NCBI RefSeq assembly: GCF_963576545.1
Contig: NW_026870456.1
Coordinates: 372,001 to 436,000 of the forward strand
Length of the DNA: 64,000 bases
Source of the DNA: Limanda limanda
Taxonomy: Eukaryota > Chordata > Actinopteri > Pleuronectiformes > Pleuronectidae
Reading direction: 5' to 3'
In this document: positions 1-8,631 of the stretch, piece after piece
Layout: every line of letters starts with the position of its first letter
How positions within the stretch are numbered: the stretch's first letter is position 1
Translations under genes and position numbers: made by a program
Notes under the pieces: generated by a model
Database searches by the model: none
Told to the model about the DNA's origin: nothing
What the model saw: the letters and a program-made list of their open reading frames with translations, nothing else

Positions 1-459
1 CACAAAAAAAGTTATTCAAGAATATCTCCTCAGATTTGGGGGAATTTCGTCGGTCGACCTCTTCCGAAGGTCGTACAAGCTCGGGGATGGTACCAATCGA
101 TCCGCAGGACCCAAATTAGTCCAGATGCAACCACTTTCCAAGTCTCTCCGACCTTCACAAAAAAAGTTATTCAAGAATATCTCTTTCTCCTATGTGCTTT
201 CATCCCTAACCCTAACCCTTCCGAAATTCGGAGAAGCTCAAGGATGGTACCGATCGATGTGCGCTACCCCATTTAGTGGGGGTAGAGCCTACTTGCAAGT
301 CTCTCCGACCTTCACAAAAAAAGTTATTCAAGAATATCTCTTTCTCCTATGTGCTTTCATCCCTAACCCTAACCCTAACCCTTCCGAAAGTCGGAGAAGC
401 TCAAGGATGGTAACGATCGATGCGCGCAACCCCATTTAGTGGGGGTAGAGCCTACTTGC

Positions 460-502
460 AAGTCTCTCCGACCTTCACAAAAAAAGTTATTCAAGAATAT
501 CT
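460..502 (+). repeat. 43-base leader block shared by A and B monomers
   Basis: Unit positions 1-43, from AAGTCTCTCCGACC through the A7 run to AAGAATATCT, are the same in both families, while the next 40 or so bases have diverged almost completely. Substitutions are few and mostly cluster at the A7 run: A6C (14 units near 800, 2082, 4170 and 40.7-60.6 kb), AAAAGAAG (8 units in the L domain), AAAATAAG near 38770, A9 near 29325 and 31720. Possible explanations are a protein-binding or nucleosome-phasing element, or a segment homogenised by exchange between A and B. No known binding box is recognised. Confidence 0.8.
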
Positions 503-614
503 CCTCAGATTTGGGGGAATTTCGTCGGTCGACCTCTTTCGAAGGTCGTACAAGCTCGGGGATGGTACCAATCGATCCGCAGGACCCAAATTAGTCCAGA
601 TGCAACCACTTTCC
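460..614 (+). repeat. Family B monomer, 155 bp (reference copy and list of all B units)
   Basis: B shares unit bases 1-43 with A, then diverges and has no telomere tract. It holds the palindrome GGTCGACC, a CGACCT/AGGTCG hairpin, GGATGGTACCAATCGATC, and ends CCACTTTCC. B1 is cut (1-139). Other B starts: 460 1267 1742 2223 3193 3830 4305 4943 5587 6068 6549 7187 7994 8632 9276 9920 10401 10882 11357 12001 12639 13440 13921 14402 15046 15690 16328 16972 17610 18411 19212 19693 20331 20812 21293 21937 22581 23056 23700 24344 24819 25463 26101 26902 27383 27864 28508 29152 29627 30271 30909 31547 32022 32660 33461 33942 34586 35230 35868 36349 36987 37788 38269 38750 39388 40189 40827 41308 41789 42433 43077 44041 44522 45003 45804 46605 47400 48036 48680 49324 50457 50938 51419 52220 53027 53508 54478 55122 55603 56084 56885 57692 58173 58654 59618 60256 60731 61375 61856 63315 63796. 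Confidence 0.96.
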
Positions 615-619
615 AAGTC

Positions 620-715
620 TCTCCGACCTTCACAAAAAAAGTTATTCAAGAATATCTCTTTCTCCTATGTGCTTTCATCCCTAACCCTAACCCTAACCCT
701 TCCGAAAGTCGGAGA
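620..715. repeat. Inverted repeat flanking the telomere tract in A
   Basis: TCTCCGACCTTC (unit 6-17) faces GAAAGTCGGAGA (unit 90-101): 12 positions with one C/A mismatch, enclosing 72 bases that include the telomere tract right beside the second arm. Six A-class units carry GAAGGTCGGAGA and pair perfectly (near 1030, 13203, 18975, 20094, 26665, 33224). In B the same left arm can pair with GAAGGTCG over 8 bases. Whether a cruciform or RNA hairpin forms is inference. Confidence 0.7.
679..700 (-). repeat. Telomere-type tract inside the A monomer (reference copy)
   Basis: Seen on +: (CCCTAA)3CCCT, 22 bases, so the minus strand reads AGGG(TTAGGG)3. It occupies unit positions 65-86 in each of 255 A units, and is 16 bases long in the 42 A' units. 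The minus strand has four GGG runs with TTA loops, the standard human-type telomeric G-quadruplex pattern. A' has only three runs. Ten A units carry CCCTATCCC in place of the first CCCTAACCC (near 5810, 10142, 13661, 19434, 20552, 27123, 33683, 38009, 61597, 63537). Five units end CCCTAATCCTT or CCCTAATCTTT (near 2455, 45237, 51653, 56318, 58888) and so lose the fourth C-run. Orientation never changes across the window. Confidence 0.96.
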
Positions 716-744
716 AGCTCAAGGATGGTACCGATCGATGCGCG

Positions 745-766
745 CTACCCCATTTAGTGGGGGTAG
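745..766. repeat. CTACCCC / GGGGTAG hairpin in A
   Basis: Unit positions 131-152: a 7-base perfect stem around the 8-base loop ATTTAGTG. In units reading GCAACCCC the T at position 132 is A, which breaks one stem pair and leaves a 5-pair core. The hairpin recurs in every A and A' unit and is absent from B. No T-run follows, so it does not look like a transcription terminator. Confidence 0.7.
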
Positions 767-1336
767 AGCCTACTTGCAAGTCTCTCCGACCTTCACAAAA
801 AACGTTATTCAAGAATATCTCTTTCTCCTATGTGCTTTCATCCCTAACCCTAACCCTAACCCTTCCGAAAGTCGGAGAAGCTCAAGGATGGTACCGATCG
901 ATGCGCGCTACCCCATTTAGTGGGGGTAGAGCCTACTTGCAAGTCTCTCCGACCTTCACAAAAAAAGTTATTCAAGAATATCTCTTTCTCCTATGTGCTT
1001 TCATCCCTAACCCTAACCCTAACCCTTCCGAAGGTCGGAGAAGCTCAAGGATGGTACCGATCGATGCGCGCTACCCCATTTAGTGGGGGTAGAGCCTACT
1101 TGCAAGTCTCTCCGACCTTCACAAAAAAAGTTATTCAAGAATATCTCTTTCTCCTATGTGCTTTCATCCCTAACCCTAACCCTAACCCTTCCGAAAGTCG
1201 GAGAAGCTCAAGGATGGTACCGATCGATGCGCGCAACCCCATTTAGTGGGGGTAGAGCCTACTTGCAAGTCTCTCCGACCTTCACAAAAAAAGTTATTCA
1301 AGAATATCTCCTCAGATTTGGGGGAATTTCGTCGGT

Positions 1337-1355
1337 CGACCTCTTCCGAAGGTCG
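1337..1355. repeat. CGACCT / AGGTCG hairpin in B
   Basis: A 6-base perfect stem with a 7-base loop, overlapping the 8-base palindrome GGTCGACC just upstream. Most B units have CTTCCGAAGG across the loop and right arm. A subset has CTTTCGAAGG, creating TTCGAA (near 537, 1818, 5019, 9352, 15122, 22014, 23777, 28584, 34672, 44600, 51016, 53584, 55681, 58250). That substitution is a useful lineage marker. Confidence 0.65.
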
Positions 1356-2222
1356 TACAAGCTCGGGGATGGTACCAATCGATCCGCAGGACCCAAATTA
1401 GTCCAGATGCAACCACTTTCCAAGTCTCTCCGACCTTCACAAAAAAAGTTATTCAAGAATATCTCTTTCTCCTATGTGCTTTCATCCCTAACCCTAACCC
1501 TTCCGAAATTCGGAGAAGCTCAAGGATGGTACCGATCGATGTGCGCTACCCCATTTAGTGGGGGTAGAGCCTACTTGCAAGTCTCTCCGACCTTCACAAA
1601 AAAAGTTATTCAAGAATATCTCTTTCTCCTATGTGCTTTCATCCCTAACCCTAACCCTAACCCTTCCGAAAGTCGGAGAAGCTCAAGGATGGTAACGATC
1701 GATGCGCGCAACCCCATTTAGTGGGGGTAGAGCCTACTTGCAAGTCTCTCCGACCTTCACAAAAAAAGTTATTCAAGAATATCTCCTCAGATTTGGGGGA
1801 ATTTCGTCGGTCGACCTCTTTCGAAGGTCGTACAAGCTCGGGGATGGTACCAATCGATCCGCAGGACCCAAATTAGTCCAGATGCAACCACTTTCCAAGT
1901 CTCTCCGACCTTCACAAAAAAAGTTATTCAAGAATATCTCTTTCTCCTATGTGCTTTCATCCCTAACCCTAACCCTAACCCTTCCGAAAGTCGGAGAAGC
2001 TCAAGGATGGTACCGATCGATGCGCGCTACCCCATTTAGTGGGGGTAGAGCCTACTTGCAAGTCTCTCCGACCTTCACAAAAAACGTTATTCAAGAATAT
2101 CTCTTTCTCCTATGTGCTTTCATCCCTAACCCTAACCCTAACCCTTCCGAAAGTCGGAGAAGCTCAAGGATGGTACCGATCGATGCGCGCTACCCCATTT
2201 AGTGGGGGTAGAGCCTACTTGC

Positions 2223-4304
2223 AAGTCTCTCCGACCTTCACAAAAAAAGTTATTCAAGAATATCTCCTCAGATTTGGGGGAATTTCGTCGGTCGACCTTT
2301 TCCGAAGGTCGTACAAGCTCGGGGATGGTACCAATCGATCCGCAGGACCCAAATTAGTCCAGATGCAACCACTTTCCAAGTCTCTCCGACCTTCACAAAA
2401 AAAGTTATTCAAGAATATCTCTTTCTCCTATGTGCTTTCATCCCTAACCCTAACCCTAATCCTTCCGAAAGTCGGAGAAGCTCAAGGATGGTTCTGATCG
2501 ATGCGTGCTACCCCATTTAGTGGGGGTAAAGCCTACTTGCAAGTCTCTCCGACCTTCACAAAAAAAGTTATTCAAGAATATCTCTTTCTCCTATGTGCTT
2601 TCATCCCTAACCCTAACCCTAACCCTTCCGAAAGTCGGAGAAGCTCAAGGATGGTACCGATCGATGCGCGCTACCCCATTTAGTGGGGGTAGAGCCTACT
2701 TGCAAGTCTCTCCGACCTTCACAAAAAAAGTTATTCAAGAATATCTCTTTCTCCTATGTGCTTTCATCCCTAACCCTAACCCTAACCCTTCCGAAAGTCG
2801 GAGAAGCTCAAGGATGGTACTGATCGATGCGCGCTACCCCATTTAGTGGGGGTAGAGCCTACTTGCAAGTCTCTCCGACCTTCACAAAAAAAGTTATTCA
2901 AGAATATCTCTTTCTCCTATGTGCTTTCATCCCTAACCCTAACCCTAACCCTTCCGAAAGTCGGAGAAGCTCAAGGATGGTACCGATCGATGCGCGCTAC
3001 CCCATTTAGTGGGGGTAAAGCCTACTTGCAAGTCTCTCCGACCTTCACAAAAAAAGTTATTCAAGAATATCTCTTTCTCCTATGTGCTTTCATCCCTAAC
3101 CCTAACCCTAACCCTTCCGAAAGTCGGAGAAGCTCAAGGATGGTACCGATCGATGCGCGCAACCCCATTTAGTGGGGGTAGAGCCTACTTGCAAGTCTCT
3201 CCGACCTTCACAAAAAAAGTTATTCAAGAATATCTCCTCAGATTTGGGGGAATTTCGTCGGTCGACCTCTTCCGAAGGTCGTACAAGCTCGGGGATGGTA
3301 CCAATCGATCCGCAGGACCCAAATTAGTCCAGATGCAACCACTTTCCAAGTCTCTCCGACCTTCACAAAAAAAGTTATTCAAGAATATCTCTTTCTCCTA
3401 TGTGCTTTCATCCCTAACCCTAACCCTAACCCTTCCGAAAGTCGGAGAAGCTCAAGGATGGTACCGATCGATGCGCGCTACCCCATTTAGTGGGGGTAGA
3501 GCCTACTTGCAAGTCTCTCCGACCTTCACAAAAAAAGTTATTCAGAATATCTCTTTCTCCTATGTGCTTTCATCCCTAACCCTAACCCTAACCCTTCCGA
3601 AAGTCGGAGAAGCTCAAGGATGGTACCGATCGATGCGCGCTACCCCATTTAGTGGGGGTAGAGCCTACTTGCAAGTCTTTCCGACCTTCACAAAAAAAGT
3701 TATTCAAGAATATCTCTTTCTCCTATGTGCTTTCATCCCTAACCCTAACCCTTCCGAAAGTCGGAGAAGCTCAAGGATGGTACCGATCGATGCGCGCTAC
3801 CCCATTTAGTGGGGGTAGAGCCTACTTGCAAGTCTCTCCGACCTTCACAAAAAAGGTTATTCAAGAATATCTCCTCAGATTTGGGGGAATTTCGTCGGTC
3901 GACCTCTTCCGAAGGTCGTACAAGCTCGGGGATGGTACCAATCGATCCGCAGGACCCAAATTAGTCCAGATGCAACCACTTTCCAAGTCTCTCCGACCTT
4001 CACAAAAAAAGTTATTCAAGAATATCTCTTTCTCCTATGTGCTTTCATCCCTAACCCTAACCCTAACCCTTCCGAAAGTCGGAGAAGCTCAAGGATGGTA
4101 CCGATCGATGCGCGCTACCCCATTTAGTGGGGGTAGAGCCTACTTGCAAGTCTCTCCGACCTTCACAAAAAACGTTATTCAAGAATATCTCTTTCTCCTA
4201 TGTGCTTTCATCCCTAACCCTAACCCTTCCGAAAGTCGGAGAAGCTCAAGGATGGTACCGATCGATGCGCGCTACCCCATTTAGTGGGGGTAGAGCCTAC
4301 TTGC
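2223..4304 (+). repeat. Type R segment with a 1-base deletion
   Basis: B units at 2223, 3193 and 3830 separated by runs of 5, 3 and 2 A. The unit after the first B has the linked variant set CCCTAATCC plus GGTTCTGATCGATGCGTGC (near 2455-2510). The same set recurs only at 45.2, 51.7, 56.3 and 58.9 kb. At about 3544, TTCAAGAATATC has lost one A. This is one of only two indels in the window that are not a 6-base telomere step, and it joins reading frames into the longest open frame seen (266 codons at 3009-3809). Confidence 0.85.
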
Positions 4305-7300
4305 AAGTCTCTCCGACCTTCACAAAAAAAGTTATTCAAGAATATCTCCTCAGATTTGGGGGAATTTCGTCGGTCGACCTCTTCCGAAGGTCGTACAAGC
4401 TCGGGGATGGTACCAATCGATCCGCAGGACCCAAATTAGTCCAGATGCAACCACTTTCCAAGTCTCTCCGACCTTCACAAAAAAAGTTATTCAAGAATAT
4501 CTGTTTCTCCTATGTGCTTTCATCCCTAACCCTAACCCTAACCCTTCCGAAAGTCGGAGAAGCTCAAAGATGGTACCGATCGATGCGCGCTACCCCATTT
4601 AGTGGGGGTAGAGCCTACTTGCAAGTCTCTCCGACCTTCACAAAAAAAGTTATTCAAGAATATCTCTTTCTCCTATGTGCTTTCATCCCTAACCCTAACC
4701 CTTCCGAAAGTCGGAGAAGCTCAAGGATGGTACCGATCGATGCGCGCTACCCCATTTAGTGGGGGTAGAGCCTACTTGCAAGTCTCTCCGACCTTCACAA
4801 AAAAAGTTATTCAAGAATATCTCTTTCTCCTATGTGCTTTCATCCCTAACCCTAACCCTAACCCTTCCGAAAGTCGGAGAAGCTCAAGGATGGTACCGAT
4901 CGATGCGCGCAACCCCATTTAGTGGGGGTAGAGCCTACTTGCAAGTCTCTCCGACCTTCACAAAAAAAGTTATTCAAGAATATCTCCTCAGATTTGGGGG
5001 AATTTCGTCGGTCGACCTCTTTCGAAGGTCGTACAAGCTCGGGGATGGTACCAATCGATCCGCAGGACCCAAATTAGTCCAGATGCAACCACTTTCCAAG
5101 TCTCTCCGACCTTCACAAAAAAAGTTATTCAAGAATATCTCTTTCTCCTATGTGCTTTCATCCCTAACCCTAACCCTAACCCTTCCGAAAGTCGGAGAAG
5201 CTCAAGGATGGTACTGATCGATGCGCGCTACCCCATTTAGTGGGGGTAGAGCCTACTTGCAAGTCTCTCCGACCTTCACAAAAAAAGTTATTCAAGAATA
5301 TCTCTTTCTCCTATGTGCTTTCATCCCTAACCCTAACCCTAACCCTTCCGAAAGTCGGAGAAGCTCAAGGATGGTACTGATCGATGCGCGCTACCCCATT
5401 TAGTGGGGGTAGAGCCTACTTGCAAGTCTCTCCGACCTTCACAAAAAAAGTTATTCAAGAATATCTCTTTCTCCTATGTGCTTTCATCCCTAACCCTAAC
5501 CCTAACCCTTCCGAAAGTCGGAGAAGCTCAAGGATGGTACTGGTCGATGTGCGCAACCCCATTTAGTGGGGGTAGAGCCTACTTGCAAGTCTCTCCGACC
5601 TTCACAAAAAAAGTTATTCAAGAATATCTCCTCAGATTTGGGGGAATTTCGTCGGTCGACCTCTTCCGAAGGTCGTACAAGCTCGGGGATGGTACCAATC
5701 GATCCGCAGGACCCAAATTAGTCCAGATGCAACCACTTTCCAAGTCTCTCCGACCTTCACAAAAAAAGTTATTCAAGAATATCTCTTTCTCCTATGTGCT
5801 TTCATCCCTATCCCTAACCCTAACCCTTCCGAAAGTCGGAGAAGCTCAAGGATGGTACCGATCGATGCGCGCTACCCCATTTAGTGGGGGTAGAGCCTAC
5901 TTGCAAGTCTCTCCGACCTTCACAAAAAAAGTTATTCAAGAATATCTCTTTCTCCTATGTGCTTTCATCCCTAACCCTAACCCTAACCCTTCCGAAAGTC
6001 GGAGAAGCTCAAGGATGGTACTGATCGATGCGCGCTACCCCATTTAGTGGGGGTAGAGCCTACTTGCAAGTCTCTCCGACCTTCACAAAAAAAGTTATTC
6101 AAGAATATCTCCTCAGATTTGGGGGAATTTCGTCGGTCGACCTCTTCCGAAGGTCGTACAAGCTCGGGGATGGTACCAATCGATCTGCAGGACCCAAATT
6201 AGTCCAGATGCAACCACTTTCCAAGTCTCTCCGACCTTCACAAAAAAAGTTATTCAAGAATATCTCTTTCTCCTATGTGCTTTCATCCCTAACCCTAACC
6301 CTAACCCTTCCGAAAGTCGGAGAAGCTCAAGGATGGTACCGATCGATGCGCGCTACCCCATTTAGTGGGGGTAGAGCCTACTTGCAAGTCTCTCCGACCT
6401 TCACAAAAAAAGTTATTCAAGAATATCTCTTTCTCCTATGTGCTTTCATCCCTAACCCTAACCCTAACCCTTCCGAAAGTCGGAGAAGCTCAAGGATGGT
6501 ACCGATCGATGCGCGCTACCCCATTTAGTGGGGGTAGAGCCTACTTGCAAGTCTCTCCGACCTTCACAAAAGAAGTTATTCAAGAATATCTCCTCAGATT
6601 TGGGGGAATTTCGTCGGTCGACCTCTTCCGAAGGTCGTACAAGCTCGGGGATGGTACCAATCGATCCGCAGGACCCAAATTAGTCCAGATGCAACCACTT
6701 TCCAAGTCTCTCCGACCTTCACAAAAAAAGTTATTCAAGAATATCTTTTTCTCCTATGTGCTTTCATCCCTAACCCTAACCCTAACCCTTCCGAAAGTCG
6801 GAGAAGCTCAAAGATGGTACCGATCGATGCGCGCAACCCCATTTAGTGGGGGTAGAGCCTACTTGCAAGTCTCTCCGACCTTCACAAAAAAAGTTATTCA
6901 AGAATATCTCTTTCTCCTATGTGCTTTCATCCCTAACCCTAACCCTAACCCTTCCGAAAGTCGGAGAAGCTCAAGGATGGTAATGATCGATGCGCGCTAC
7001 CCCATTTAGTGGGGGTAGAGCCTACTTGCAAGTCTCTCCGACCTTCACAAAAAAAGTTATTCAAGAATATCTCTTTCTCCTATGTGCTTTCATCCCTAAC
7101 CCTAACCCTTCCGAAAGTCGGAGAAGCTCAAGGATGGTACCGATCGATGCGCGCTACCCCATTTAGTGGGGGTAGAGCCTACTTGCAAGTCTCTCCGACC
7201 TTCACAAAAAAAGTTATTCAAGAATATCTCCTCAGATTTGGGGGAATTTCGTCGGTCGACCTCTTCCGAAGGTCGTACAAGCTCGGGGATGGTACCAATC

Positions 7301-8631
7301 GATCCGCAGGACCCAAATTAGTCCAGATGCAACCACTTTCCAAGTCTCTCCGACCTTCACAAAAAAAGTTATTCAAGAATATCTCTTTCTCCTATGTGCT
7401 TTCATCCCTAACCCTAACCCTAACCCTTCCGAAAGTCGGAGAAGCTCAAGGATGGTACCGATCGATGCGCGCTACCCCATTTAGTGGGGGTAGAGCCTAC
7501 TTGCAAGTCTCTCCGACCTTCACAAAAAAAGTTATTCAAGAATATCTCTTTCTCCTATGTGCTTTCATCCCTAACCCTAACCCTAACCCTTCCGAAAGTC
7601 GGAGAAGCTCAAGGATGGTACCGATCGATGCGCGCTACCCCATTTAGTGGGGGTAGAGCCTACTTGCAAGTCTCTCCGACCTTCACAAAAAAAGTTATTC
7701 AAGAATATCTCTTTCTCCTATGTGCTTTCATCCCTAACCCTAACCCTAACCCTTCCGAAAGTCGGAGAAGCTCAAGGATGGTACCGATCGATGCGCGCTA
7801 CCCCATTTAGTGGGGGTAGAGCCTACTTGCAAGTCTCTCCGACCTTCACAAAAAAAGTTATTCAAGAATATCTCTTTCTCCTATGTGCTTTCATCCCTAA
7901 CCCTAACCCTAACCCTTCCGAAAGTCGGAGAAGCTCAAGGATGGTACCGATCGATGCGCGCAACCCCATTTAGTGGGGGTAGAGCCTACTTGCAAGTCTC
8001 TCCGACCTTCACAAAAAAAGTTATTCAAGAATATCTCCTCAGATTTGGGGGAATTTCGTCGGTCGACCTCTTCCGAAGGTCGTACAAGCTCGGGGATGGT
8101 ACCAATCGATCCGCAGGACCCAAATTAGTCCAGATGCAACCACTTTCCAAGTCTCTCCGACCTTCACAAAAAAAGTTATTCAAGAATATCTCTTTCTCCT
8201 ATGTGCTTTCATCCCTAACCCTAACCCTAACCCTTCCGAAAGTCGGAGAAGCTCAAGGATGGTACCGATCGATGCGCGCTACCCCATTTAGTGGGGGTAG
8301 AGCCTACTTGCAAGTCTCTCCGACCTTCACAAAAAAAGTTATTCAAGAATATCTCTTTCTCCTATGTGCTTTCATCCCTAACCCTAACCCTAACCCTTCC
8401 GAAAGTCGGAGAAGCTCAAGGATGGTACCGATCGATGCGCGCTACCCCATTTAGTGGGGGTAGAGCCTACTTGCAAGTCTTTCCGACCTTCACAAAAAAA
8501 GTTATTCAAGAATATCTCTTTCTCCTATGTGCTTTCATCCCTAACCCTAACCCTTCCGAAAGTCGGAGAAGCTCAAGGATGGTACCGATCGATGCGCGCT
8601 ACCCCATTTAGTGGGGGTAGAGCCTACTTGC
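4305..8631 (+). repeat. Type L segment; part repeats at +4333
   Basis: B units at 4305, 4943, 5587, 6068, 6549, 7187 and 7994. About 4.9-6.5 kb matches 9.3-10.8 kb at offset 4333, sharing TTTCGAAGG, GTACTGGTCG, CCCTATCCC and CGATCTGCAGG in the same order with a handful of differences. The unit at 8475 has CAAGTCTTTCCGACC, otherwise seen only at 3673 and 60099, all three in A' units. Nothing else is present. Confidence 0.8.
4623..4779 (+). repeat. Family A short form A', 157 bp (reference copy)
   Basis: Same as A but with (CCCTAA)2CCCT, exactly one telomere unit shorter. There are 42 copies, starting at 140, 1422, 3673, 4148, 4623, 7030, 8475, 11200, 12482, 13120, 16171, 17453, 18254, 18892, 20011, 22899, 24662, 25944, 26582, 29470, 30752, 31064, 31865, 32503, 33141, 35711, 36830, 37468, 39231, 39869, 40344, 43232, 45647, 46285, 46760, 47080, 47555, 52063, 56728, 59461, 60099 and 60411. 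Independently, the B-to-B spacing deficits also sum to 42 six-base steps. Many copies sit at matching places in larger duplicated blocks, so A' is mostly inherited by duplication and not by fresh slippage each time. Confidence 0.95.

Larger units (their letters stand above)
615..777 (+). repeat. Family A monomer, 163 bp (reference copy)
   Basis: Clean example of the commonest unit (255 full-length copies). In order it holds: the 43-base leader shared with B (unit 1-43, with an A7 run at 20-26); a pyrimidine-rich stretch to 64; (CCCTAA)3CCCT at 65-86; CCGAAAGTCGGAGAAGCTC (87-105); GGATGGTACCGATCGATGCG (109-128), which packs the palindromes GGTACC, CGATCG and ATCGAT; and a CTACCCC/GGGGTAG hairpin at 131-152. 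The most variable places are the two bases after GGTA (CC, CT or AC, with CCA and CTGG extensions; a rarer form reads GGTTCT) and the base at 132 (GCTACCCC or GCAACCCC). These act as barcodes for tracing duplications. Confidence 0.97.
1..2265 (+). repeat. Tandem duplication, 1282 bp offset (8 monomers)
   Basis: Bases 1-983 match 1283-2265. Shared rare variants include CCGAAATTCGG (near 222 and 1504), GTAACGATCGATGCGCGCAACC (written here as GTAACG plus GCAACC; near 411 and 1693), TTTCGAAGG in the second B, and the A6C variant (near 800 and 2082). The copies part where one continues into an A unit and the other into B at 2223. The period is B, A', A, B, A, A, A, A. The window starts inside the first copy, so the duplication may extend further left. 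Confidence 0.85.

Noticed and set aside
679..700. True chromosome end (telomere proper)
   Set aside because: Tracts are only 16-22 bases, embedded in each monomer and separated by 140 or more bases of other sequence; no long pure (CCCTAA)n run exists in the window.
679..700. Plant-type TTTAGGG telomere repeat
   Set aside because: The unit is CCCTAA with two A, never CCCTAAA; the hexamer is exact in nearly all units.
745..766. Rho-independent terminator from the CTACCCC/GGGGTAG hairpin
   Set aside because: No T-run follows the stem, it recurs in every A unit, and the context is eukaryotic satellite.
460..777. CENP-B box
   Set aside because: I looked for the TTCG....A..CGGG pattern on both strands. 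TTTCGTCGGTCGACC in B and the other TTCG sites lack the required A and CGGG positions.
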